A stretch of 64,000 bases of DNA from Calothrix sp. C42_A2020_038 (GCA_015272395.1 JACYLQ010000047.1:230204-294203); one strand, 5' to 3'; positions 46,941 to 55,300 are shown, counted from the first letter of the stretch. The notes: generated by a model from the sequence alone, not told the origin. Program-made: numbers and translations.

Positions 46941-47087
46941 TACTAGGTCGGGGTTAGCAAGGTAAAAGCGGATTGTATCTTCATCCAAGTGCTTTACTTT
47001 TTGAAAGACAATCGCCAACTTTTTTAAGCGTTTTGGAAATGATTCTCGTTTTGAAGCTTGAGTCATAGTTTTTGTTGTAGCGCTCAT
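46863..47087 (-). CDS. Small hypothetical protein inside the element
   Basis: 74 codons. The N-terminal two thirds (SKRESFPKRLKKLAIVFQKV, then KHLDEDTIRFYLANPDLVLN) look protein-like, basic then helical. The C-terminal part is antisense to the recombinase remnant, so the original end may have been lost. No family recognised. It might be a small accessory or regulatory factor of the element. Confidence 0.3.
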   Translation of the reverse strand: MSATTKTMTQASKRESFPKRLKKLAIVFQKVKHLDEDTIRFYLANPDLVLNNLDKFNVGDTPIQDSNPPEKLTV

Positions 47088-47276
47088 TGTTTAGGGTAGT
47101 TGAGAGAGTTGAAAATTTCTGTTAACGGCTAACTTTTATATAGCTATCCGTTTAACCATCGTTGGTAGTCCGCGTTATAAGCGATTATTTGAGGGTTCTT
47201 AAATATGTGCGTACTGAAGCACACCTCCAATAATCAAAGTGAACTTTTGCGGGGTGTTGCTGAATCTAAGTATGAA
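46941..47276. other. Element interior without clear gene
   Basis: Apart from the start of the small minus-strand frame, no gene is seen. Near 47255 the phrase GGGGTGTTGCTGAATCTAAG looks like the outer end of the IS1-type remnant next to it. Confidence 0.35.
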
Positions 47277-47803
47277 TTATGCGATCGCCTCAAGCTTGCG
47301 GGCGCATAGCGTCCGCAGCGCCACGGAACTGTACTTGAGATAATGTATGACCAATCGAATAGATAGTTTAAGCATTTCCTCGGACTTATAATAACAAAAT
47401 GTTTTACGATGAAGCCTAGCTAAATAATGTCTAAAACGGCTATTTTCGCCTTCTACTCTTGTCATATAAGTTTTGCTAACAATATGATCTTCATTGCTAA
47501 TAAAACAAGGGTAAACTGGATAGCCATCTGTGACGTAAAAATAAGAATGCCAACAGTTTATTATCTGCCACAAAAGCTTAAAAGTGTCTTTACTGCGGTC
47601 TCCTAAAACCCAAGCTATAACTCCTGGTCTATGCTTGTTTACTGCTGTCCACAACCAAACTTTGTTTTTTTTTACCTACAAAAGTCTCAAGCTCATCAAC
47701 TTGAGTAATTTCTGGTATCTCATTATATTCAGGTGAATTAGGTAGGGCATTTCCCATCTCTCTAACCCAATTTATTACAGTCGTATGATGAACTTTCTTG
47801 CCC
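47277..47803 (-). mobile_element. IS1-family transposase remnant
   Basis: Minus-strand frame 47654-47277 encodes the DDE part: WTAVNKHRPGVIAWVLGDRS, FYVTDGYPVYPCF, KTYMTRVEGENSRFRHYLAR, LHRKTFCYYKSEEMLKLSIR. The upstream piece (HHTTVINWVREMGNALPNSP, ITQVDELETFVGKKK) is in another frame, joined at a run of nine A residues. The frame shift needed is not the -1 type used by IS1, so a length mutation is likelier. The 5' end is cut off near 47803. One of only two GCGATCGC sites in the window lies at its end (47280), which fits a foreign origin. Confidence 0.85.
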
Positions 47804-48030
47804 ACCCGTCACTACTAACTCAATTGAATCGCCTTGCTGTGAGTAAGATGGTTATTGCGGCACCTCAGTTGCAGGTTTTTGTTGAGCTTGGGGTGGTTGC
47901 GTTGCTGTTGGCGCCACTGTAAAAATAAAGTTGAGCTAGAGGAGTTTTTTAGCATAGGGACGAAACTAAGGTGTTATGTACTATATTTATATAAGGTGTT
48001 GCACAGTAGTACCGCAGCGTTTATTTCATC

Positions 48031-48447
48031 ATGCCTCCTAAAGATCTCTTCCACGACTCAGTAAAACGCGCTTTAGAAAAAGATGGTTGGGCAATTACCC
48101 ACGAGCAAATGCCTCTAAGCTTTGAGCTAGGGGATATGTATATTGACTTGGGAGCAGAAAAAATCGTCGCAGCTCAAAGAGGCAGCGAGAAAATTGCAGT
48201 AGAAATCAAAAGTTTTGTCAGAGCATCGGCTATTTCTGAATTTCATACAGCTTTAGGGCAATTTTTTAATTACAGATTCGCGTTATCAGAACAAGACCCT
48301 GGACGTGAGTTATACTTGGCAGTTCCATCTGATACGTATAGTTCGTTTTTTACTATACGCTTAGTTCAAAATATGATTAGAACTTACGGACTAAAATTAA
48401 TAACTTATAATCCAAAGTTAGAGGAGATTGTAGAATGGATAAGGTAA
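48031..48447 (+). CDS. xisH: XisH-family protein
   Basis: 138 residues: DLFHDSVKRALEKDGWAITH, ELGDMYIDLGAEKIVAAQRG, EKIAVEIKSFVRASAISEFH, TALGQFFNYRFALSEQDPGR. This is the XisH family, first found beside xisF on the Anabaena fdxN element, where xisH and xisI are needed for excision. The D...D-x(n)-E-I-K pattern (YIDLG and AVEIKSF) fits a PD-(D/E)XK nuclease-like fold. It overlaps xisI by 13 bases. Confidence 0.93.
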   Translation: MPPKDLFHDSVKRALEKDGWAITHEQMPLSFELGDMYIDLGAEKIVAAQRGSEKIAVEIKSFVRASAISEFHTALGQFFNYRFALSEQDPGRELYLAVPSDTYSSFFTIRLVQNMIRTYGLKLITYNPKLEEIVEWIR

Positions 48448-48770
48448 CTCAGTATCAGCAAATCATTCAACAGCTATTGCAAGAGTACGCTAGTTTTGGC
48501 AATCCTAACCCAGAAGTCGAAACTCAGTTCGTTTTTGATACAGAGCGACATCATTATCAACTACTTCATGTTGGTTGGAGAAATGAACGGCGAATATATG
48601 GCTGTTTTATTCACTTAGATATTAAAGATAACAAAATTTGGATACAACATAATGGTACAGAGAATGAAGTTACGGAAGACCTGGTAAATATGGGTGTTCC
48701 CAAGCAAGATATTGTTATTGGCTTTCATTCTCCGTTTAAACGGCAGTTTACAGAGTATGCGGTAGGTTAA
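48435..48770 (+). CDS. xisI: XisI-family protein
   Basis: 111 residues: MDKVTQYQQIIQQLLQEYAS, FDTERHHYQLLHVGWRNERR, IYGCFIHLDIKDNKIWIQHN, GTENEVTEDLVNMGVPKQDI, VIGFHSPFKRQFTEYAVG. This is the XisI partner of XisH. The overlapping frames indicate translational coupling. In the fdxN system it acts as an excision-controlling factor; many XisHI pairs also occur away from elements, so a nif-element role rests on position. Confidence 0.93.
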   Translation: MDKVTQYQQIIQQLLQEYASFGNPNPEVETQFVFDTERHHYQLLHVGWRNERRIYGCFIHLDIKDNKIWIQHNGTENEVTEDLVNMGVPKQDIVIGFHSPFKRQFTEYAVG

Positions 48771-48860
48771 AATTAGTATGTGGTTCAAGAGTGAATAAAA
48801 CCTAACCCCTTAACCTCCAAGCGCGCGAGGGAAGGGGAAAATTTTTTTAATTGGCATGTG

Positions 48861-48888
48861 ACGGGCAGGGATGCCCGTTCCACAAGAG
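48861..48888. repeat. ACGGGCAGGGATGCCCGT hairpin (family B)
   Basis: Stem ACGGGCA / TGCCCGT with a GGGA loop, then TCCACAAGAG. It matches the copies at 41356 and 58861 (inverted). A 29-codon frame with no recognised product starts right after it (48892). Confidence 0.75.
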
Positions 48889-48956
48889 TTATGTTAAATC
48901 AAAATAATAAAACAACTGACATAAGATTTCAGGTTTTGACTAAAGATGGTGATTTA

Positions 48957-49231
48957 ATTGCTCGCAAGGAAATCAATTAGTCTTTGCTGGAGCAGGAAAT
49001 GACTTAATTGACGCAGGCGCCAGTCCAGGCAACAATCGTTTTTATGGTGGCACGGGTAATGATACATTTACTCTAGGTGAAAAAGATACAGCATTTGGTG
49101 AAGATGGAGACGATAGATTTTTTGCTACATCAGGTGGTGGAAATGTGTTAACAGGTGGTAGCGGTAAAGACCAGTTTTGGATTGCTTCTGCGGGAATACC
49201 AGATGGCGCACAAATTTTAAACTTTAGCAGC
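48957..49231 (+). pseudogene. RTX-type calcium-binding tail fragment
   Basis: The frame reads GNQLVFAGAGNDLIDAGASP, FYGGTGNDTFTLGEKDTAFG, GGGNVLTGGSGKDQFWIASA, GIPDGAQILNFSS, then unrelated sequence. This is the C-terminal tail of a type-I-secreted protein, similar to the tail of the alkaline phosphatase at 1519 ([20 protein letters not shown]). It has no head and no start, and its end runs into the 3' end of the convergent ATPase gene. Confidence 0.75.
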
Positions 49232-50209
49232 TACTTGAGGTTGGAAGCGCGCGAATGGATTAAAACCAGGTTGAATTTGTGCGGTAAACTTATTACCTGC
49301 CCAGTCTGCTGCTGTTTCTTCGTGGTGGTACAGCATTTTTGTTAGTATTTTATCCCAGTTGTGTTTTGGTAATTGTTGCAATAAAGCTGTCAAGTCGTAC
49401 AATGCATCTAAAACAGCAAAGCTAGCTTCTCGCACATGAGGTGGACGTGATAGTAGTAAACTATCTCGTTGTACAAAAAATGGGTCATGGGGAATTACAC
49501 CATCTACTGGTCTTTGTAAAGAACTTTCTATTGCAGTAATTTCTTGACGGTTGGAAATATCGGTTGCAATGACTAGCATTTCAACACCAAAGCTTTTTGC
49601 GTGACTTAAAAAATCAACCGCATTTGCCACTGACTTGCGTGTTGGTTTAACAATGTAGAGATTACCATCGAATAAACTGGGTAACGGTGAAGCGAAAACG
49701 TCTTTTCCTGCTGACATGTCAACTATAATCGCTTCGTTACTATCTTCCCATACGTGTTTGAGAAATATCTCGATGGCGCCAGTTTTACTATGAAAGCATT
49801 TCTTGCGGTAATCGTCTGAAGTGAAATCACCAACACGAATTAACTCGACTCCATCGATAACAGTAACATAACGCTGGCGCCACTCGGCTGGTTCAGAAAA
49901 TTTGAGTACTCGTGAACCTTCTCCTGGTGGAGTGGTTTTAATCATTGGCAAGTCAGGAGTTATACGCGGATTATTTCCAGCAAAGTACGCACGTAACCAT
50001 TCTAAATCATTACCAATATCCCGCGCGCTGCCTTGGACAAACCGTTGCATATCACTTGCAGTGGCGCCTAATTCCGAAGCAAGATGTAGATTGTGGTCGC
50101 CATCTATACCTAGAACGTGGAAATCGCAGAAATAACTCAGAAATTGCAATAAACTTGCACTCAGGGTAGTTTTTCCGCTTCCTCCCTTACCATAAACAGC
50201 CAACTTCAT
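49217..50209 (-). CDS. CooC/MinD-like P-loop ATPase
   Basis: 330 residues of the SIMIBI class: deviant-like P-loop MKLAVYGKGGSGKTTLSASL, switch I VLGIDGDHNLHLASELG, Walker B-like NEAIIVDMSAGKDVFASPL, and base-binding VKPTRKSVANAVDFL and VIATDISNRQEI. The ID-GDHN pattern (instead of DxDP) is like CooC-type ATPases that help load metals into enzymes. It diverges from the thrS paralogue, with a Zur-like palindrome in the shared spacer, so a metal-homeostasis role is plausible but inferred. A partitioning ATPase is less likely, as no ParB gene is near. Confidence 0.8.
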   Translation of the reverse strand: MKLAVYGKGGSGKTTLSASLLQFLSYFCDFHVLGIDGDHNLHLASELGATASDMQRFVQGSARDIGNDLEWLRAYFAGNNPRITPDLPMIKTTPPGEGSRVLKFSEPAEWRQRYVTVIDGVELIRVGDFTSDDYRKKCFHSKTGAIEIFLKHVWEDSNEAIIVDMSAGKDVFASPLPSLFDGNLYIVKPTRKSVANAVDFLSHAKSFGVEMLVIATDISNRQEITAIESSLQRPVDGVIPHDPFFVQRDSLLLSRPPHVREASFAVLDALYDLTALLQQLPKHNWDKILTKMLYHHEETAADWAGNKFTAQIQPGFNPFARFQPQVAAKV

Positions 50210-50553
50210 ATATTTACTGACTCCAATTAATTTTAAACGGAGAATTTTTCAGTTATAGATAAAACACTTATACAGATGCAACAGTATTTGCTTATAGGGT
50301 ATTTTATACTTGGCAATTGTCAATACTTTCAAAGCAAATTTAGGTCTTTTCTTTACTGCGAGCCAATTCTAGGTTAATTAGGTGTGGCAAGTTTTTCGGA
50401 TATCTCTAAATATAGAGATGCTATTTGTATCCACCAACCACCTTGTATATCCCCTTTTGAGCCAAAAAACTTTGAAAATCGTAATCATTCTATAATAAGT
50501 ATATTTTTGCGCTATTATAATAACGATTATCATAGTCATATTAAATTGCTTAT
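50210..50553. other. Divergent promoter region of ATPase and thrS2
   Basis: 344 AT-rich bases, no gene. It contains the Zur-box-like palindrome at 50518-50532 and probably both promoters. Confidence 0.5.
50518..50532. promoter_or_regulatory. Zur-box-like 7-1-7 palindrome before thrS2
   Basis: TAATAACGATTATCA, read on the other strand TGATAATCGTTATTA, fits the 7-1-7 TGATAAT-N-ATTATCA pattern of cyanobacterial Zur sites with two imperfect positions. It ends 21 bases before the ATG, where a bound repressor would block transcription or initiation. Zur-regulated thrS paralogues are known in Anabaena. Confidence 0.65.
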
Positions 50554-52392
50554 ATGGTAAATTCTTTGTCTCAACCGCAAAATGTACAGTCAGATAGCCA
50601 AAATATAGAGAGAATACGCCATACTTGTGCCCATATAATGGCTATGGCAGTGCAGAAGCTATTCAAAGGGACGAAAGTTGCTATTGGACCAGTTACCGAA
50701 ACAGGATTTTTTTATGACTTTGACTGTCCGGTTAGCATAACCCCTGATGATTTGGGCAAGATAGAAGCCGAAATGCGGCGGATAATTAAGTTAAACTTAC
50801 CGATAATTCGCGAAGAAGTTGATAAACAAGATATTAGGGCGGAAATAACTAGTTTAAATGAACCTTACAAGCTAGAGATATCAAATCGGATTCCTGATGG
50901 TGAGATAATTACTCGTTACTATATTGGCAGTCCTGAAGGTCGTAGGATTGATGCATCACTATTTATCGCTGAGACTTTACCACCAAAAGAGTCCTGGTGG
51001 GATTTATGTGCTGGTCCACATGTTAATTCTACAAAAGAGATTAACCCCAAAGCTTTCGCGTTGTTAAATGTTGCAGGCGCCTACTGGCAAGGTGATGAAA
51101 CCAAACCGATGTTGCAACGTATATATGGTACAGCTTGGGAAACACCCGAACAATTACAAGCATATTTAAAGCAGAGGGAAGAAGCGCTACGTCGTGACCA
51201 TCGCAAGTTAGGTCAAGAACTTAATTTATTTAGTATTCAAGATGAAGCTGGTGGTGGTTTGGTGTTTTGGCATCCTAAAGGCGCCGCTATTCGTTATCAA
51301 ATTGAAGATTATTGGCGCCGTTCTCACATCGAAGCGGGTTATGAGTTGCTATATACTCCACATGTGGCAAATTTAGATTTGTGGAAAACATCGGGTCACT
51401 TTGACTTTTATCGAGAAAGTATGTTTGATTCGATGGAGGTGGAAAAACAAGCTTATCAAATTAAGCCGATGAACTGTCCTTTCCATGTATTAACGTATAA
51501 AAACAGTCTTCACTCATACAGAGAATTACCTTTGAGATGGGCAGAGTTAGGTACAGTTTACCGTTACGAACGTTCGGGTGCATTACACGGATTGATGCGT
51601 GTTCGCGGTTTTACTCAAGATGACGCGCATATTTTCTGTTTACCTGAGCAAATCGCTTCAGAAATTTTAGGTGTGTTAAATCTAACAGAAAAGATTTTGT
51701 CTGACTTTGGTTTTAAGGACTATGAGATAAACCTATCTACTCGTCCAAGTAAGTCGGTTGGTTCCGATGAAGTTTGGGAACTTGCCACTAATGCTCTCGT
51801 TGAAGCTTTAAATTCAAAAGGTTGGAAATATATAGTCGATGATGGTGGTGGCGCCTTTTATGGTCCCAAAATAGATATTAAAATTCAAGATGCAATCGGT
51901 CGTCTCTGGCAATGTTCTACAATACAGGTAGATTTTAACTTACCAAAAAGGTTTGATATGGAGTATGTGGCGCCTGATGGTACAAAAAAACGTGCAATTA
52001 TGATTCATCGCGCAATTTTTGGCTCGTTAGAAAGGTTTTTTGGTATTTTAATCGAAAACTATGCAGGTGATTTTCCGCTATGGTTGGCGCCAGTACAAAT
52101 GCGTTTATTACCCGTTAGTGATGAAGTGCGCGAATATGCTCAATTAATTGCACAAGAATTAAAAAAAGGTGGCTTACGTGTTGAAATAGATAATACAGGT
52201 GAACGTTTAGGTAAATTAATTCGCACCGCAGAGGTGGAAAAAATACCCGTCGTTGCTGTGATTGGCAAACGCGAAGTAGAAACAAACACTTTAAGCATAC
52301 GCACTCGTAAATCTGGAGATTTAGGAGCATTAACAGTAAATCATATAATTAGTCGTTTACAACAAGTAGTTACCGAAAAAACAATCATATAG
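50554..52392 (+). CDS. thrS2: Threonyl-tRNA synthetase, second-type paralogue
   Basis: 612 residues. Class II synthetase without an N-terminal TGS domain: the protein begins with the editing/SAD region (IRHTCAHIMAMAVQKLF, VTETGFFYDFDCPVSI, CAGPHVNSTKEI). It has motif 1, motif 2 (GTVYRYERSGALHGLMRVRG, then FTQDDAHIFC), the zinc ligand Cys in KPMNCPFHVLTYK, motif 3 (IMIHRAIFGSLERFFGILIE) and the anticodon-binding end (VRLLP-type MRLLPVSDEV). A housekeeping thrS must exist elsewhere. The Zur-like site suggests expression in zinc shortage. Confidence 0.95.
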   Translation: MVNSLSQPQNVQSDSQNIERIRHTCAHIMAMAVQKLFKGTKVAIGPVTETGFFYDFDCPVSITPDDLGKIEAEMRRIIKLNLPIIREEVDKQDIRAEITSLNEPYKLEISNRIPDGEIITRYYIGSPEGRRIDASLFIAETLPPKESWWDLCAGPHVNSTKEINPKAFALLNVAGAYWQGDETKPMLQRIYGTAWETPEQLQAYLKQREEALRRDHRKLGQELNLFSIQDEAGGGLVFWHPKGAAIRYQIEDYWRRSHIEAGYELLYTPHVANLDLWKTSGHFDFYRESMFDSMEVEKQAYQIKPMNCPFHVLTYKNSLHSYRELPLRWAELGTVYRYERSGALHGLMRVRGFTQDDAHIFCLPEQIASEILGVLNLTEKILSDFGFKDYEINLSTRPSKSVGSDEVWELATNALVEALNSKGWKYIVDDGGGAFYGPKIDIKIQDAIGRLWQCSTIQVDFNLPKRFDMEYVAPDGTKKRAIMIHRAIFGSLERFFGILIENYAGDFPLWLAPVQMRLLPVSDEVREYAQLIAQELKKGGLRVEIDNTGERLGKLIRTAEVEKIPVVAVIGKREVETNTLSIRTRKSGDLGALTVNHIISRLQQVVTEKTII

Positions 52393-52398
52393 CACCTT

Positions 52399-52776
52399 AT
52401 GACTCACGCTTTATATATTTGTAAATCCTGCTCTTTTTCACTCACTCAAAAAGAATATATGGGTGAGAGGGGTGGGAGATTTTTATTTAACCAAGTCAAA
52501 GATTTAGCTTCTAACTGGTCTTTGAAATCTCAGTATGTAATTCAAGAAGTCGAATGTTTGAGCGCGTGTAAAAGACCTTGCGCTATTGCTTTAACGGCGC
52601 CTAACAAAACTTCATTGATGTTTGGTGATTTGCCTGTGCTTGAAAGTGCAGACGCAATACTTAAATTGTGTGAACAGTATTATACTAGCAGTGATGGTAT
52701 TATTTCACGGCAAGAACACCCATCCGTTTTGCAAAAAGGAATATTAGCTAGAATTCCACCTCCACCAGAACTTTAA
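52399..52776 (+). CDS. DUF1636 metal-binding protein
   Basis: 125 residues: LYICKSCSFSLTQKEYMGER, VECLSACKRPCAIALTAPNK, LMFGDLPVLESADAILKLCE. The four cysteines (CKSC and CLSACKRPC) resemble a thioredoxin-like [2Fe-2S] ferredoxin fold. DUF1636 genes are often found beside zinc or cobalamin genes. Six bases separate it from thrS2, so it is in the same operon and probably under the same Zur-like site. Confidence 0.8.
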   Translation: MTHALYICKSCSFSLTQKEYMGERGGRFLFNQVKDLASNWSLKSQYVIQEVECLSACKRPCAIALTAPNKTSLMFGDLPVLESADAILKLCEQYYTSSDGIISRQEHPSVLQKGILARIPPPPEL

Positions 52777-52780
52777 GAGG

Positions 52781-52945
52781 ATGTTTGATAACCCAGAATT
52801 ACAAAAGCAAATTTTAGAAACGATAGATGTTCTAGATTTTCTAGAACATCTAATGGACAAAACTTCTAATTCTGCTATTGAAGAAATTATGCAGCAGGCT
52901 TGGGTAAAAGTTAGAGATACAAAGATAACAACCACGAGATATTAG
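52781..52945 (+). CDS. Short hypothetical frame after DUF1636
   Basis: 54 codons: MFDNPELQKQILETIDVLDF, LEHLMDKTSNSAIEEIMQQA, then WVKVRDTK and a tail that overlaps the TonB-plug fragment in another frame. AAGAGG abuts the ATG. No family recognised. The 3' end appears replaced by the next fragment. Confidence 0.3.
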   Translation: MFDNPELQKQILETIDVLDFLEHLMDKTSNSAIEEIMQQAWVKVRDTKITTTRY

Positions 52946-53099
52946 AGACTTAATACGTTATGAACCTGGTATTTCAGTACCAAATGACTCTCGTGGAGGT
53001 TTACAAGGATTTAATATTCGTGGACTTGATGGAAATAGAGTTAACCTACAAGTCGATGGTATTCGTTTGCCATTTGAATACAACTTTGGCTGGCATTGA
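52935..53099 (+). pseudogene. TonB-dependent receptor plug fragment
   Basis: The frame reads RDIRDLIRYEPGISVPNDSR, GGLQGFNIRGLDGNRVNLQV, DGIRLPFEYNFGWH and stop. This is the plug domain of a haem/haemoglobin-type TonB receptor (FNIRGLDGNRV, QVDGIR). Only about 54 residues remain. Confidence 0.75.
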
Positions 53100-53231
53100 T
53101 TGTGGAGTTGGGGTTTTACACCCGGCGCCGAGATTTGGAACGGACGTCTAGCTATGTTAGGCTTTTTAGCAGCTGTTTTGATTGAACTGTCTTCTGGAAA
53201 AGGTTTTCTCCACTTTTGGGGTATTCTGTAA
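53100..53231 (+). pseudogene. High-light-inducible protein (HLIP) C-terminal fragment
   Basis: Immediately after the TonB fragment stop, [42 protein letters not shown] and stop. ExxNGRxAMxGF is the chlorophyll-binding helix of HLIP/CAB proteins. The frame begins with TTG, so a 43-residue product is formally possible, but the N-terminus looks cut by the joining of two fragments. Confidence 0.65.
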
Positions 53232-53397
53232 TTGCATGAATTTTATTGTTTCTAGCTAATGAATCATATTCTCATTAGATGGATATCTAAGTAAATAAAA
53301 TCAATATCAGAATTATTACTTTTGTACTTTCATAAGTTAGTACAGAAGTTTTTATTGATTGACATGACATAATAGCCAGGGTTATCAGCAGGTTACA

Positions 53398-55197
53398 CTA
53401 TGCTGTTATTTTCCATCTGCGAGATTGTTGTTGTGCATTCCAAAGCATTGCATAGCGTCTATTTTGAGAAAGTAATTCTTCGTGGTTGCCGCTTTCTATA
53501 ATTTGTCCTGCTTCTAATACTAATATTTTATCGGCGCCTATTACGGTTGATAGTCGATGTGCTATTACTACGACGGTTTTGTTTTCTACTAGTTTATCAA
53601 TAGCTGCTTGCACTGCAACTTCGCTTTCGGTGTCTAGTGCTGATGTTGGTTCGTCGAGTATTACTATTGGTGCGTCTTTGAGTATTGCGCGCGCTATGGA
53701 TATGCGTTGTCTTTCTCCACCTGATAGGGCGCCTCCTATTTCACCGACTTTGGTATTATATCCATTGGGTAAACGTGAAACAAATTCATGACAGTTTGCT
53801 GCGCGTGCTGCTGTTTCTACTTCTGCATCGGTTGCGTTGGGTTTGGCAAGACGAATGTTATTAAGAATTGTATCGTCAAATAAATACACATCTTGGAATA
53901 CGACGGAGATGTGTTTCATTAATTCTACTGGTTCTACATCTCGGATATCGGCGCCTCCTATTTTAATAGAACCGCTTTTGACATCAGCGAATCTACTAAT
54001 AAGGCGTGTAATAGTTGTTTTACCACTTCCGGAACTGCCTACTAATGCTGTTAAACTTTTTTCTGGTAGATGGAAGGAGATGTTATTTAATATAGATTCT
54101 TTTTGGTCTGCATAAGCAAAGTCAACGTTTTCAAAGGTGATATCAAATTTACTGAGTGTTGTTGGTGTTGTATTAACAGGTAAGGGTTTTATTGCCATTA
54201 ATGCTTCTATCCGTTCTAACGCTGCTTTCATTAAATTAAATACAGCAGTAAGTTCACCAAAAATTGCTATTGGTTCGCTAAAACGTGTGGCAACGACTGC
54301 TAAGGCAAATACTTGTGGGATGGAAATACTGCTTTGTAATACTAATAAGGTACTTAGAGCAATAATGAAAATTATTCCTATTTCTACAATAGTGGACATG
54401 AGTATTGCAGGCGCCGTTCCTAGACTTGTTGCTTGGGTTTGAATTTGTCGCTGTTCGTTAATAGCTTGATGCAAACGTTGCGACTGTTGACCGACTTGTT
54501 GAGTCGCGCGCAATACTGGCATTCCTTGAGCATATTCGATAATGCGAGATGCGGTGTTGGCGTCTGCAATAGCGACATCGCGTGTTGCTTTGGAGGTAAT
54601 AGCTTTTTGCCAACGGTAAAAAGGAACTGCTAGAGGGAAGGTTAGAAGCATTACTGTTGCTAGGCGCCAGTCGATGAAGAAGGTCACTATAATTACAATT
54701 GTTGGCACTACCATTGTTTTGATGATGATTGATGCAATAGTGCCGATGGATAGTAATGAATCTGTAACGTTTCCGCTTAAAATAACGTTGAGGTCTCCTG
54801 AACGGCGCCGACTTAGCTCTTCTAATGGCATTTTTCGCAATTGTTCGCCTAGTTTTAAGCGCATTTCACTGGCTGCGTCTATTGTGATTATCCAGCCAAA
54901 TTCTAGTTCACGCCAACGGATGAGAAATTCGATGATTACTAGGAAGGCCATTAGTGCGACTAGTGTCCATACGCGCGGAATGTCAATGGGTGATGACATT
55001 AGGGCGGAAAATAGGGGGAAGAATAGGGCGAATATTATTCCTTGTGTTGTTGAGGCGATGATGGAGAGGAGGAGGGAGAGTTTTAGTTCAGGTGCGTAGG
55101 AACCTGATGCGGATATCATTTGTTGGAAGCTTTTTATCATGTTAGGAAGGATGAATAATGTAAGGAAATCCCTAAATAAGGCAGGACGTGTACACAA
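53398..55197 (-). CDS. ABC exporter half-molecule, siderophore type
   Basis: 599 residues: a membrane domain of six helices (about 35-330) and an ATPase domain with LVGSSGSGKTTITRLISRFA (Walker A), signature LSGGERQRISIARAIL, Walker B PIVILDEPTSALDTESE, and H-loop VVIAHRLSTV. It resembles YbtP/YbtQ- and IrtAB-like half transporters and pairs with the next gene 101 bases upstream. The TonB receptor and PchR-like regulator nearby suggest transport of an iron-siderophore. The first 19 residues may not be translated; an ATG at about 55140 (MIKSFQQMISASG) is the better start. Confidence 0.9.
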   Translation of the reverse strand: MCTRPALFRDFLTLFILPNMIKSFQQMISASGSYAPELKLSLLLSIIASTTQGIIFALFFPLFSALMSSPIDIPRVWTLVALMAFLVIIEFLIRWRELEFGWIITIDAASEMRLKLGEQLRKMPLEELSRRRSGDLNVILSGNVTDSLLSIGTIASIIIKTMVVPTIVIIVTFFIDWRLATVMLLTFPLAVPFYRWQKAITSKATRDVAIADANTASRIIEYAQGMPVLRATQQVGQQSQRLHQAINEQRQIQTQATSLGTAPAILMSTIVEIGIIFIIALSTLLVLQSSISIPQVFALAVVATRFSEPIAIFGELTAVFNLMKAALERIEALMAIKPLPVNTTPTTLSKFDITFENVDFAYADQKESILNNISFHLPEKSLTALVGSSGSGKTTITRLISRFADVKSGSIKIGGADIRDVEPVELMKHISVVFQDVYLFDDTILNNIRLAKPNATDAEVETAARAANCHEFVSRLPNGYNTKVGEIGGALSGGERQRISIARAILKDAPIVILDEPTSALDTESEVAVQAAIDKLVENKTVVVIAHRLSTVIGADKILVLEAGQIIESGNHEELLSQNRRYAMLWNAQQQSRRWKITA

Positions 55198-55198
55198 A

Positions 55199-55300
55199 TC
55201 TCTAAAAATAACTTTTCTTCTCTTTCTTTGTGTTCTTCGTGTCTTTGTGGTTTAATCTTTTAACGAACCACAAAGGCACAAAGGGCACGAAGGGGGAATC
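55199..55300. repeat. Inverted 'CTTTGTGGTT / AACCACAAAGG' spacer repeat
   Basis: TTTGTGTTCTTCGTGTCTTT then GTGGTT on the left is complementary to AACCACAAAGGCACAAAGGG then CACGAAG on the right, forming a long hairpin between the two ABC genes. Related words occur at 57085-57113 and 63697-63750. Confidence 0.7.

Noticed and set aside
47640..47690. Programmed frameshift at the A9 run in the IS1-type transposase
   Set aside because: IS1 uses a -1 shift at A6C; here the frames would need +1 or -2, and the 5' end is missing, so a length mutation in a dead copy is simpler.
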